A DNA stretch of 64,000 bases from CAYSPG01 sp964432885 (GTDB taxonomy: Bacteria; Bacteroidota; Bacteroidia; AKYH767-A; OLB10): contig CAYSPG010000021.1 of NCBI GenBank assembly GCA_964432885.1, positions 3,519-67,518 of the forward strand, given 5' to 3'. A program made the position numbers and the translations under genes. Positions 44,807 to 53,312 of the stretch are shown here, one piece after another (positions within the stretch are counted from its first letter, which is position 1; every line of letters starts with the position of its first letter). The notes under the pieces are model-generated. The model saw only the letters and a list, made by a program, of their open reading frames with translations, searched no databases and was not told the origin of the DNA.

Positions 44807-47650
44807 ATGAAAAAATCAAATCAACTCAGCGGCATGCCGGTGAATACTCGGCACCAAAGTGATGTTTCAAAAACGGCAACATCATTAAACAACTTAAACA
44901 AGTATAACTTCTTGTCAACGCCAAACATAAAGTGGCGAACAGGAAGTTTATTTTACTCTTTATTTATTTCAGCGTTACTGCTTTTCTTCAGCATTAGCTT
45001 ATACGCGTGTACAGGAGGCACAAGCGATTATGTTTACAATGGCAACGTAAATATGTCAACTCTTTATTCTGCACTACCTTCAAACTTTAAAACTTCAAGT
45101 CAGGTTTATGATTGTGCGTCAGGAAATAATTACGATGCAATTACCTGTCCAAGTGGAGTAAAGCTGATTATTAATGGCAACTTAACCATTGATAAAGACA
45201 TAATTTTTACTGACTTACACATGATTATACAGGAAGGGAAATACATTTTTGTAAACGGAGGCAATAGATTAATTGTACAGGGGCCAACGCTTACTATTTT
45301 AGAAACATGTGGCAATGCTGTATGGAAAGGCATTGAACTTACTTCCTCAACCAGCATGTTGTTTATGTTAAGCGGAAATGTAAGCAGTCCTAAAATAGAA
45401 GTACGTGATGCGTATTATGGTGTGCGATCTAAAAACGGAGCACAATATATTATTGACGGAGTTTTGTTTAACCGAAATTATTTTGGTGTGCTTGTTGACA
45501 ATCAAACATCATCAAGTGATGGCTCAAATAATTTAATTGCGAGCAGTATATTCACATGCGCCAATAGTTCGGGGCCGACAACAGTACTGGGAACTACAGT
45601 AAGAAGTTATGCAGGTGTTAAAATAGAAAGCGGAACTGGTTACAGGGTTGGCTGGGATTACAATAAATTATCCAGTTATCCATCCTCCCCCTCTTGCGTT
45701 AAACTATCCGACAATAATTTTTCATATCAAGACAATGGTGTAATGGCTTACAATACCACCGAAATGCACGTAATGCATAACCAGTTTACTAATCTTGAAA
45801 CGTATTCAGGCTCTTCTTCTAATGCAGGAGTTGCAGTATATGCCATTGGTACAAGCACAGCTCCTGCCACAATTCATATTGGTGAAGCAAACACTAATGG
45901 TAACCAAACTAATACTTTTACCGATTGCAGAATAGGAGTTAGGCTTCAGGATTATTGTCGCATAAATGCTGCCTATAATTATTTTGATGTACCTTCGCTT
46001 ACCTCTACTGCCGGACAATATAAAGGCATTGAATTTAATACTGTTAACGGAGTGTACACCAGCTATATTAACAACAATACATTTCACCATGTAAAACATG
46101 CTGTTTTAATAAATTCAATATCCAACGCTAATTACACATTGAATATTGATGCAAACACATTTGAAGGAAAATTAGATGTAACATCGGGATTGCCGATTAC
46201 AGAATATGGCGTTTATTCTGGTGCCGGCAGTTTTTATTTGTATGTTACCAATAATCCACAAATATCCGATTACCGATATGGCGTAAGAGTTCATTCAAAC
46301 AATACTGCTGTAGTTAATTTTAATACTATTTGGTACAATATGTCGTCTTCCGTTAGTTTCCCTGCCAACTATGGATACATTGCAGGTATTTTAATTAGCA
46401 ATTGCGAGAGCTTTAATATTATTAATAATTATGTTGACTGGCCAACATATCCAACACAAACAAGCAGCAATGCCGGATATACACAGGGCATCAGGTTAGA
46501 AAATAGCACCAGTGGAGGCATTTTATGCAACCACATTACAGGCATGGGCACAGGCATGTACCTGCAAAACAATGTGAAGCTTAATAATTTTGAAACAAAT
46601 TTTTTAAAGGAAGCATACTTTGGTTTTAGTTTAAGCAATGGAGAAATGGATGCTGTTGGCAATACCTCTTACAGCAAGTACAATACCTTTGATGCCATTA
46701 CCGGCCCGCAAAGAGTGCATGGTACTTTAAATACTTCTCCGTTTGATGATGTTGATTGGTACTATGTAAACTCTGATGATTATCCCATGCCATGTAGCTA
46801 TCAGTCAGGTCAAGGAAGTATTGTGGTTGATCATTTGGTAACTCTTCACAACGAATGCATAGAAGGTGATGGCGGAGAGGGGCGCTTTGCAATAGATGAA
46901 AATAAAGTGCAAATACTTGAAGCGGCTGTTACTAACTCAGGCAGTTACATTTACTTTCCAACACAAAGCGAATACCAGTCGTATAATTTTGTTTATAAAA
47001 CGCTTTCAAATAATCCCGAATTGTTATCCAACAGTATTGTGCTGCAACAATTTTATACCAACCACTCGCAATCAAACATTGGCAACTATTGGGCAGTGGT
47101 GCAGGATATAGGAGCTAACGACATTGCATCGGCTTTGCAAAAGCTAAATAACATTACCGACAACAATACAATAGAATCAAACAAAAAAGCGGTGTTGCTT
47201 ATTTATTGCAATAAGGTGGCTGCAGGTATTGAGCCTGATAACAACGACATAGTTACACTTCAAGATATTGCCTATACGCCTGCCATTGTGGGAGGCGAGG
47301 CTGTGTATTGGGCACGAGCCATACTTCATATTGAAGTGGACGATGAATACCTTTTAAACACACAAAGCTGGAAATATGGCAGCACAGAAGAAAATATTTC
47401 TGGTTTAATAAAACCAAGAGCAAGGGCATTTCCTAACCCTGCTAACGATTACATTAATTTATTTGTTGAAAAAGGTAATTATGAAATTACATTTACCGAT
47501 ATGTATGGCAGGTGTTTGCATAAAACATTTGTTGAACATAAGGGTAATCAACTATCGGTAAGTATAAAGGATTTTGTAAAAGGAGTTTACTGGATAAAAT
47601 ACACCTCTTCTGAAACTAAAGGTTCAGAAAAAGTAGTAATTGTGAAATAA
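44807..47650 (+). CDS. T9SS-secreted right-handed beta-helix protein
   Basis: About 947 residues from ATG 44807; the frame is open to 44663, but no export signal lies in that part. The N-terminus is unusual: about 45 polar residues precede the hydrophobic segment (SLFYSLFISALLLFFSISLYAC), far longer than a normal n-region. The body has parallel beta-helix repeats (KIEVRDAYYGVRSKNGAQYI, NNTFHHVKHAVLI, NPQISDYRYGVRVHSNNTAV). A helical linker and a T9SS sorting domain follow (AFPNPANDYINLFV ... FVKGVYWIKYT). Beta-helices often bind or cleave polysaccharides; no catalytic residues could be assigned. Confidence 0.85.
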   Translation: MKKSNQLSGMPVNTRHQSDVSKTATSLNNLNKYNFLSTPNIKWRTGSLFYSLFISALLLFFSISLYACTGGTSDYVYNGNVNMSTLYSALPSNFKTSSQVYDCASGNNYDAITCPSGVKLIINGNLTIDKDIIFTDLHMIIQEGKYIFVNGGNRLIVQGPTLTILETCGNAVWKGIELTSSTSMLFMLSGNVSSPKIEVRDAYYGVRSKNGAQYIIDGVLFNRNYFGVLVDNQTSSSDGSNNLIASSIFTCANSSGPTTVLGTTVRSYAGVKIESGTGYRVGWDYNKLSSYPSSPSCVKLSDNNFSYQDNGVMAYNTTEMHVMHNQFTNLETYSGSSSNAGVAVYAIGTSTAPATIHIGEANTNGNQTNTFTDCRIGVRLQDYCRINAAYNYFDVPSLTSTAGQYKGIEFNTVNGVYTSYINNNTFHHVKHAVLINSISNANYTLNIDANTFEGKLDVTSGLPITEYGVYSGAGSFYLYVTNNPQISDYRYGVRVHSNNTAVVNFNTIWYNMSSSVSFPANYGYIAGILISNCESFNIINNYVDWPTYPTQTSSNAGYTQGIRLENSTSGGILCNHITGMGTGMYLQNNVKLNNFETNFLKEAYFGFSLSNGEMDAVGNTSYSKYNTFDAITGPQRVHGTLNTSPFDDVDWYYVNSDDYPMPCSYQSGQGSIVVDHLVTLHNECIEGDGGEGRFAIDENKVQILEAAVTNSGSYIYFPTQSEYQSYNFVYKTLSNNPELLSNSIVLQQFYTNHSQSNIGNYWAVVQDIGANDIASALQKLNNITDNNTIESNKKAVLLIYCNKVAAGIEPDNNDIVTLQDIAYTPAIVGGEAVYWARAILHIEVDDEYLLNTQSWKYGSTEENISGLIKPRARAFPNPANDYINLFVEKGNYEITFTDMYGRCLHKTFVEHKGNQLSVSIKDFVKGVYWIKYTSSETKGSEKVVIVK

Positions 47651-47659
47651 TATAAATTT

Positions 47660-47684
47660 GAAGGGCGCAGTTTCTGCGCCCTTC
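47660..47684 (+). terminator. Hairpin after the beta-helix gene
   Basis: GAAGGGCGCAG / CTGCGCCCTTC, 11 bp with a TTT loop. The downstream T run is weak (TTCTTC), so termination may be partial, with read-through to the next T9SS gene at 47696. Confidence 0.6.
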
Positions 47685-47695
47685 TTCTATGACAA

Positions 47696-49216
47696 ATGAA
47701 AAAAATTCTTCTTCTTATTTTTATTGCACAATTTTCGTTTGCACAAAACAAGAACAGCGTATGGTGTTTTGGAGATAGTGTTCGTATTGACTTTACCGAT
47801 ACCTCTGCTTCCGTAAGCAAAAGCACTATGAAATCAAGAGGAACTTGTACTACGGTTGCAGACTCGTTGGGAAACTTGTTATTCTATAGTAGAACCGACA
47901 AACAAATTCCTCCGCTGCCAAATTATTTTTTAAATGGAGACGTATATAATTCCAATGATACTATTATGGATAATGGAGACTCAATTGTTGGAAACGCATG
48001 GTATAATGAACATTTAGTAATTCCTGATCCTATTGGAAATGATAAATACTACCTGTTTTCAGCAGGCGTATCCACAATAACAGGATTTTATTACAGCAAA
48101 ATAGATTTGAGTTTTAATGGAGGTTTGGGTAAGGTAACTCAAAAGAACATTCAATTAATGACTAATGAAATGGTAGATGTACTTGCCGCTGTAAAACATG
48201 GTAATGGCAGAGATTGGTGGATAATTTGTAAAAAAGATTGGTATTCATCTACTCAGGCATACTCAGATACTCTTACTGAATTTTTGGTTACACCCAATGG
48301 CATTTCCTCACAAGCAGATATTAAGATAGGTTCTGCTATGGGTGATAGTTTTGGCGTTTTAAAATTCAATAATGCTGGTAATAAATTGCTGTTGGTTTCC
48401 GCTTCGGGTTTAATAGAAACGTATGATTTTAACCGGTGCACCGGTGCAATAACAAATCCATTTACCATACAGGCAGGTACTCCCGCAGGTGTACAAGGCC
48501 CCGGTTACTGGGGTGCGGCTTTTTCTCCCAACGATAGTCTGCTGTATGTGTCGGCCATTTTGCTGCCATCGTATGTTATTCAGTTTAATTTATTTGCTCC
48601 TAATGTTGCTGCAAGTATTGATACGCTGGGTTACATTACACCGAGTGGTCCAAATTTTAACAGAACGGCAGGAGCAATAAAATCAGCACCAGATGGTAAA
48701 GTATATATTGCCTTGTGTTTAAACTATCAGTTTCCTTACCCGGATACGTTATATCATCCCACCAACATGTACCTTGCCACCATAGATAGTCCTAATGTTG
48801 ATGGCCCCGGTTGCCACTTCGACCAGTATGGTTTTTATCTTGGCGGAAAGCGTTCTTATTGGGGCTTACCCAACAACCCTAATTATGAAATGGGAGCATG
48901 GCAGGGTAGTGTGTGCGATACACTCCTCTCCCTTAATCCCTCTCCGCAGGAGAGGGAAACGCTTAGTGCAAGCCTCACTGCGTTTTACCACACAAGCTGG
49001 CAAAAACTTTTTGTAAACGCGCAAAACATAAAAGGCAAAAATTGTTTGTTGCAAATTTTTGATGTGCAGGGTAAATTAATTTACTCCAATAAAAAACAAA
49101 CCGTGCCACCATATTACACGCATGAAATAAATTGTGAGGGGTTTAGTAGAGGAATTTATTTTGTGGAGTTGCAAACAGAAAAAGAAAAATTGCAATGCAA
49201 GTTTATAAAGCAGTAA
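47696..49216 (+). CDS. T9SS-secreted beta-propeller-like protein
   Basis: The 506-residue product has signal peptide MKKILLLIFIAQFSFA-Q. A Bacteroidota-type propeller follows (SVWCFGDSVRIDFTDTSA, VADSLGNLLFYSRTD, HGNGRDWWIICKK, FSPNDSLLYVSAI). Before the C-terminal T9SS sorting domain (LLQIFDVQGKLIYSNK ... FSRGIYFVELQ), residues about 409-422 (SLNPSPQERETLS) are translated from a GC-rich palindrome inserted in frame. The insertion is in the linker between domains, where extra residues are tolerable. Function unknown. Confidence 0.87.
   Translation: MKKILLLIFIAQFSFAQNKNSVWCFGDSVRIDFTDTSASVSKSTMKSRGTCTTVADSLGNLLFYSRTDKQIPPLPNYFLNGDVYNSNDTIMDNGDSIVGNAWYNEHLVIPDPIGNDKYYLFSAGVSTITGFYYSKIDLSFNGGLGKVTQKNIQLMTNEMVDVLAAVKHGNGRDWWIICKKDWYSSTQAYSDTLTEFLVTPNGISSQADIKIGSAMGDSFGVLKFNNAGNKLLLVSASGLIETYDFNRCTGAITNPFTIQAGTPAGVQGPGYWGAAFSPNDSLLYVSAILLPSYVIQFNLFAPNVAASIDTLGYITPSGPNFNRTAGAIKSAPDGKVYIALCLNYQFPYPDTLYHPTNMYLATIDSPNVDGPGCHFDQYGFYLGGKRSYWGLPNNPNYEMGAWQGSVCDTLLSLNPSPQERETLSASLTAFYHTSWQKLFVNAQNIKGKNCLLQIFDVQGKLIYSNKKQTVPPYYTHEINCEGFSRGIYFVELQTEKEKLQCKFIKQ
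48921..48961. repeat. In-frame GC-rich palindrome in a T9SS protein gene
   Basis: CTCCTCTCCCTTAATCCCTC-TCCGCAGGA-GAGGGA, the CCCTCTCC...GGAGAGGG core of the dispersed family. Translated as LNPSPQERE; the reading frame is kept. Confidence 0.8.
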
Positions 49217-49221
49217 TCAAA

Positions 49222-49263
49222 AGTCCCCCTTCGGGATCCCGATGCTTCGGGATTAGGGGGACT
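49222..49263. terminator. Palindromic hairpin between convergent genes
   Basis: AGTCCCCC and GGGGGACT (ends) enclose an inner ATCCCGA-TGC-TTCGGGAT hairpin. It lies between convergent genes, so it could end both transcripts. No T tract; it also resembles the dispersed palindromes. Confidence 0.6.
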
Positions 49264-49303
49264 GAAAAGAAAAATTGGTGTGTAAATTTGTAAGACAATG
49301 AAC

Positions 49304-49552
49304 TTATGCCGATTGGTATGGCCTGTAGTTTACAACGGAATGTTCTGAAGGTATAGTAACAACTTTTTCAGATACTGCAATTACTTTAAGCGTTTCACCA
49401 TTGCTGTCAAAAAACTCAAGTACTAAACCCGGGTTGTTTTGTTTGTCAAAAACTTTTTCAACAACCGTTGCAACATCACCTTTTTCAAAGTGATGCTCAG
49501 GAAGTGGTTCAGCTAACTGAACTTGCTGGTATAATTTAAAATTACTTTCCAT
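49304..49552 (-). CDS. DUF4926 protein
   Basis: An 82-residue single-domain protein fitting DUF4926: FKLYQQVQLAEPLPEHHFEK, GDVATVVEKVF, PGLVLEFFDSNGETL and a VVTIPSE strand, an SH3-like small barrel. It starts ten bases after the stop of the DUF6883-type gene on the same strand, so the two are probably one operon. The function of the family is unknown; small barrels of this kind often act as the neutralising partner in two-gene modules. Confidence 0.85.
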   Translation of the reverse strand: MESNFKLYQQVQLAEPLPEHHFEKGDVATVVEKVFDKQNNPGLVLEFFDSNGETLKVIAVSEKVVTIPSEHSVVNYRPYQSA

Positions 49553-49562
49553 TTTTTTTGAA

Positions 49563-49871
49563 TCAATCAGGAAATAAAGTTACGAATTTATATTTATCAG
49601 TGTCAATAGCGAGCAACCAAATTGTTACAATACCAAAGTTTTTGAGTTTACCTTTTATTTCATACATATCTCCAAACTCAGTATGTAATTGCAACTTTGC
49701 TTCATTATGTGTTGCTAATTCCAAAATATCTTTTTTTAGCTCATCCCAATTATTGACAGTATATCCAAGCTTTTCTAAAAAAGATGATTTATCATTTTTG
49801 GTTTTATGAACGAGCAAATAATCGGTTAACTTTTCATTTGGAATTTCTATTTTCTCAGCCGGAATAATCAT
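49563..49871 (-). CDS. DUF6883-type protein
   Basis: A 102-residue protein matching the DUF6883 pattern: KLTDYLLVHKTKNDKSSFLE, KLGYTVNNWDELKKDILELA, GDMYEIKGKLKNFG, VTIWLLAIDTDKYKFVTLFP. Domains of this outline are also found at the C-termini of polymorphic toxins, which raises the possibility that it is an effector with DUF4926 as its partner. That is inference. It forms a same-strand pair with the DUF4926 gene. Confidence 0.7.
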   Translation of the reverse strand: MIIPAEKIEIPNEKLTDYLLVHKTKNDKSSFLEKLGYTVNNWDELKKDILELATHNEAKLQLHTEFGDMYEIKGKLKNFGIVTIWLLAIDTDKYKFVTLFPD

Positions 49872-49895
49872 ATCTCAAAAATATAGAATGAATAC

Positions 49896-50348
49896 TCACA
49901 CTCCAAACTGCCTCAGGTGATGATCAAGATGCTTGGCCTGCAATCTGTCCCATTCATCGGCAGTCATTTTTCCAAAAAAAGGATGAGGCTCAGTAGTAAT
50001 TCCGTTTGCACCTTGTGTAGCAAAGCGTTTTACAAGCGGAATTAACTTTGATTTTTCTTCTTCAAATTCTTTTTCAGTTGTCATTATAAATAATTTGTCG
50101 GTGGGTAAATTTTTTTCAAACGGCATGTCTTTATTGATGTATTTTTTCTTTGCCATGCCGCCAAATAAAATTCCGATTAGTCCACGGCTGGTTTTTACTT
50201 CGCCATAAGCAGCGCGCAGTGGCACCTGGCAATGTGCAAGCATTTGACCAACATTCATTTTTCCCCATGCTGGTTGCGAGTTGTGTGTTAGTTTGTTAAT
50301 GCGTTCAACAATGTGGTTGTTGTCTGAGGGATTAAATAAACTTTTCAT
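49896..50348 (-). CDS. DUF1569/DinB-superfamily protein
   Basis: The 150-residue product has the DUF1569 features: an N-terminal helix, WGKMNVGQMLAHCQVPLRAA (the HC in the second helix is a typical metal-ligand position), FGKMTADEWDRLQAKHLDHH with further histidines near the end, and an LRQFGV tail. Three histidines fit the four-helix DinB metal site. Likely a thiol- or detoxification-related transferase, but no substrate is known. Confidence 0.88.
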   Translation of the reverse strand: MKSLFNPSDNNHIVERINKLTHNSQPAWGKMNVGQMLAHCQVPLRAAYGEVKTSRGLIGILFGGMAKKKYINKDMPFEKNLPTDKLFIMTTEKEFEEEKSKLIPLVKRFATQGANGITTEPHPFFGKMTADEWDRLQAKHLDHHLRQFGV

Positions 50349-50386
50349 TTTTGATTTTATAAGTTAGTTTGTTAAATATAATCTCA

Positions 50387-50420
50387 AGTCCTCCCCTTCG
50401 GGGAGGATTTAGGTGGGGCC
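50387..50420. repeat. GC-rich palindromic repeat at the end of the DUF6268 gene
   Basis: TCCTCCCC-TTC-GGGGAGGA followed by TTTAGGTGGGGCC. The unit ends directly at the stop codon (50421-50423) of the neighbouring minus-strand gene. Confidence 0.8.
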
Positions 50421-51275
50421 TTATTTATCAGAACGAATGCGATATGCAAAAGTAACTTTACATAAATAACTTTCGCTTACATTTAAGTTTTCGGTTTTAT
50501 TCTCTCCGTCAAATTTAATTCCTGATTTATATTTTCTAAAAATGGTATGACCGGCTTCCAAACTCAACACCATGTTTTTGGTAAAGTAACAATCAAAAAA
50601 TAATTTTAACTGGTTATCGTTTATTTTTAAAAACGAATTGGTATTAACCCTGTAACTGCTGGTAACAGACCTAAAATTTATTCCCGCATGAAACCGGTGA
50701 GGTAAAATTTTATACTCCACAGTCATGCTACCGGGCAGCACACCAAAAATATTTAGTCGTGAGTTTACATTCCAGTCAATGCCAAGCAGCGGCATAAAAA
50801 ACGGCCCAAAAAATTCGCTGTTGTAGTACAAGCCAAACTTATATTTCACGTTTTCTTTTCTTTTATAGGTGTTTACAACAGCACCACCAAACTGAATTGC
50901 GTTTTTATTAATCTCGCTTAACTGGTATGTATTGATGCGCGAAATAAAGACAAAAGCGGTTTTCCATTTTTGATTTTTCCATTGGTGCAACCATGATATG
51001 GGAAGTGCAAATGAATTCAGCGATGAAATATTTTCACGCGAATCATATTGCAACGATTGATTTTCGTACGAAGGATTAAGTGCTATATAATCGCTGTCTA
51101 TTTTAAAAGGAATGTTTAACGCAGCCCCTACAATAGTTGCTGTAAGAGGTATTTTGCTACTGCTAATTGTTTCATCTGCCGGATTAAATTGGTAGTTGGC
51201 AGAAATGATATCAATAAAAGGTTGAGAAAATGCTTTGAATGGAAGTAAAAATAATAGAATGAATAATTTTTTCAC
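50421..51275 (-). CDS. DUF6268-type outer-membrane beta-barrel protein
   Basis: The 284-residue product has signal peptide MKKLFILLFLLPFKAFS-Q and alternating amphipathic strands ending in SESYLCKVTFAYRIRS, an aromatic-rich closing strand. Phrases such as LNIPFKIDSDYIALNPSYEN and YNSEFFGPFFMPLLGIDWNV fit DUF6268. Probably an outer-membrane barrel of unknown cargo. Confidence 0.82.
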   Translation of the reverse strand: MKKLFILLFLLPFKAFSQPFIDIISANYQFNPADETISSSKIPLTATIVGAALNIPFKIDSDYIALNPSYENQSLQYDSRENISSLNSFALPISWLHQWKNQKWKTAFVFISRINTYQLSEINKNAIQFGGAVVNTYKRKENVKYKFGLYYNSEFFGPFFMPLLGIDWNVNSRLNIFGVLPGSMTVEYKILPHRFHAGINFRSVTSSYRVNTNSFLKINDNQLKLFFDCYFTKNMVLSLEAGHTIFRKYKSGIKFDGENKTENLNVSESYLCKVTFAYRIRSDK

Positions 51276-51374
51276 GGCTAATAATTTTTGCTAAAAATAA
51301 AAAATGCGGATGAGAAAAGAATTGTTTTTCGCCTCGCGCTGTCGCTTTAAAGTGAAAATACAAAAAAATAATTT

Positions 51375-52787
51375 TTACTCATTTTGCTGCTTTAAAAACT
51401 TTCCTGCTTTAAAATTTCCATTGTTATCTGTAACCGAATACAAATAAATTCCTTTTTGCAAAGTGGAAACATTTATTTTGATTTGTAGGGCATTAATCTC
51501 TTCTGTAATTATTTCATTGCCAATAACATCAAAAATTTTAAGGGTTGCTTTTTTATTTTGTAAGCCTGTGATTGAAATAAAATCTTTGGCTGGGTTGGGG
51601 TAAATGGAAATGTTTTGTGATGAATTTGCTTCTTGTGTTGAAAGGGGTTCGCACCAGCGTGCAATGCTTTGAACCGACAATCCGCCAGCCTCGGTAAACA
51701 TGCCCCCTACATACAGGCATCCATCCAAAGTTGCTAAAGCTTTTACTTGCCCATTAAAACCTGGTATAGTTACACCCGTAGTAAAAGCGCTCCAGTTTTG
51801 TCCATCCCATCTTGCAATATTTTTTGCTGCAACTCCTCCAATAGTATCAAAAATGCCACCAACGACTAATGAATTATTGTAAACACACATTGAATAAATT
51901 ACTCCCGACCCAATTCCGAAAGAACCCCATATTGGAGCTTCAACACTTGTCCATAACGAATCCTCATACTTGGCGATTCCTGCGCCACCTCCCATATATA
52001 ATTCATTATTAAATTTGGCAAAACACATAGGCCCAACTAATTCTTGGTAAGCACCTGCTGAATCCCATGCAACTCCATTCCATTTTGCAACACCATTTAC
52101 AGTAATTCCTCCTGCCTGATTAAATATGCCGCCAACAAAAAGTTCACCGTTAAATTCAATCATGGTTCTGACAATATAACTTTCGCTATCAGGTACGAGA
52201 TAAATACCAGACCCAAACCCGATTGATGGAAGTCCATTCCAATTGGTACCATCCCAACGTGCAATGCAAAACACTGAATCAAAACTCGGCAGCAATGCTG
52301 TTAAGTTGCCTCCGGCATAAAGTTGATTATCATAATACACTAAGCTATAAATTGCCGGTAAAAGCCAATTTGTGGGCTGCGCAAAGCCGTCATTCATTTT
52401 TTGCCAGTTTGTACCATTAAACATAGCTATATGATTGGAATGATTGGTAATTGAATGAAACGCCCCGCCATTATATACCGTATCGTTATGAAATAATACA
52501 CAATATGATCTGTCATCCCAGTATTCAGGCGCGCTGCCTAAATAATGCCAATCGTTTGTTAGACTTGCGTAGTAGCCTATATATTGATTAACATTGGGAT
52601 TCCCATTGATAAAGTATCCAAATTCTCCAGATGCATACAAGCGAAGGTTGGCCGAATCAACAGAAAAACTATTTACAAAACCGCCCAAGCAACAATCAGA
52701 AGTAAATGCTTCCCATTGTTGAGAGGATGCGGTTACAGAAAAAAAAAACAGAAAAACAACTTTTGAAATCAATAATTTTCTCTTCAT
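51375..52787 (-). CDS. T9SS-secreted Kelch/Rax2-like beta-propeller protein
   Basis: The 470-residue product has signal peptide (VVFLFFFSVTASS-QQ) and repeating blades of the type LYAGGNLTALLPSFDSVFCI / ARWDGTNWNGL, GELFVGGIFNQAGGITVNGV / AKWNGVAWD and LYVGGMFTEAGGLSVQSIAR. A T9SS sorting domain completes it (IYPNPAKDFISITG ... LQKGIYLYSVTD). The blades resemble cortical-marker/Rax2-type repeats. A cell-surface protein of unknown ligand. Confidence 0.87.
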   Translation of the reverse strand: MKRKLLISKVVFLFFFSVTASSQQWEAFTSDCCLGGFVNSFSVDSANLRLYASGEFGYFINGNPNVNQYIGYYASLTNDWHYLGSAPEYWDDRSYCVLFHNDTVYNGGAFHSITNHSNHIAMFNGTNWQKMNDGFAQPTNWLLPAIYSLVYYDNQLYAGGNLTALLPSFDSVFCIARWDGTNWNGLPSIGFGSGIYLVPDSESYIVRTMIEFNGELFVGGIFNQAGGITVNGVAKWNGVAWDSAGAYQELVGPMCFAKFNNELYMGGGAGIAKYEDSLWTSVEAPIWGSFGIGSGVIYSMCVYNNSLVVGGIFDTIGGVAAKNIARWDGQNWSAFTTGVTIPGFNGQVKALATLDGCLYVGGMFTEAGGLSVQSIARWCEPLSTQEANSSQNISIYPNPAKDFISITGLQNKKATLKIFDVIGNEIITEEINALQIKINVSTLQKGIYLYSVTDNNGNFKAGKFLKQQNE

Positions 52788-52848
52788 CCTTTTGTTTTAA
52801 CGAATTAGCTGAAATTTTTCTGACAACTCATAATGTATAACTCAATTA

Positions 52849-53184
52849 TTATGGGGCGGGTTCAGCTTGTATAGGTTCGGAAGCAGGCACATCATTACTT
52901 GTGTTTGTAAACGTTGCATTTGGTTTAGTAATTGATGGTGCGCTGTATTGCGTTTGAGTAATTTGAGTTGGGCTTTGAATTTGCGGAAGCTGGCTATTAA
53001 TTTTTTGCAGCGTTGAGTTGTATCTTTCCGTGTTGGATGTAATAATCTCTGGCCATTCGGAGTGTATATAAATATTAGATGCTTGCTGTACTTGCTCCTT
53101 TGTTGCAAAGTGTAAATCTTCAAATCCTTTTCGTCTGGCAATTATTTTATAACTAAAATTGATATTTGATGTACCGCCTTGCAT
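52849..53184 (-). CDS. Hypothetical protein, possibly the C-terminal remnant of a larger gene
   Basis: A 111-residue frame whose N-terminal half looks coding (GGTSNINFSYKIIARRKGFE), with a proline/threonine-rich tail. The frame continues upstream of the ATG through a sensible sequence (AKPVILSFTVTEM) to an in-frame TAA at 53230-53232, with no start codon there. That suggests the surviving end of a longer, truncated gene rather than a complete protein. No family recognised. Confidence 0.4.
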   Translation of the reverse strand: MQGGTSNINFSYKIIARRKGFEDLHFATKEQVQQASNIYIHSEWPEIITSNTERYNSTLQKINSQLPQIQSPTQITQTQYSAPSITKPNATFTNTSNDVPASEPIQAEPAP

Positions 53185-53248
53185 TTCAGTAACTGTAAAC
53201 GAAAGAATAACTGGCTTTGCACACCCACCTTACAATTTATACTACGCT

Positions 53249-53282
53249 AAAAAAAATGCGGATACACACTCTGCATCCGTAT
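53249..53282 (-). terminator. Terminator after the prolyl oligopeptidase gene region
   Basis: On the minus strand ATACGGAT and GTCCGCAT-type arms (plus-strand ATGCGGAT / ATCCGTAT with one wobble) form an eight-pair stem followed by eight T residues. It lies downstream of the prolyl oligopeptidase stop only on the far side of 53313, between it and the small frame at 52849. Confidence 0.6.
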
Positions 53283-53312
53283 TTTCTTAGTAACTTAATT
53301 ACTTAATCCCCA

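Noticed and set aside
51300..51374. Possible terminator or repeat upstream of 51275 (TTTTCGCC...GTGAAAA)
   Set aside because: Pairing is too weak and no second copy was found in the window.
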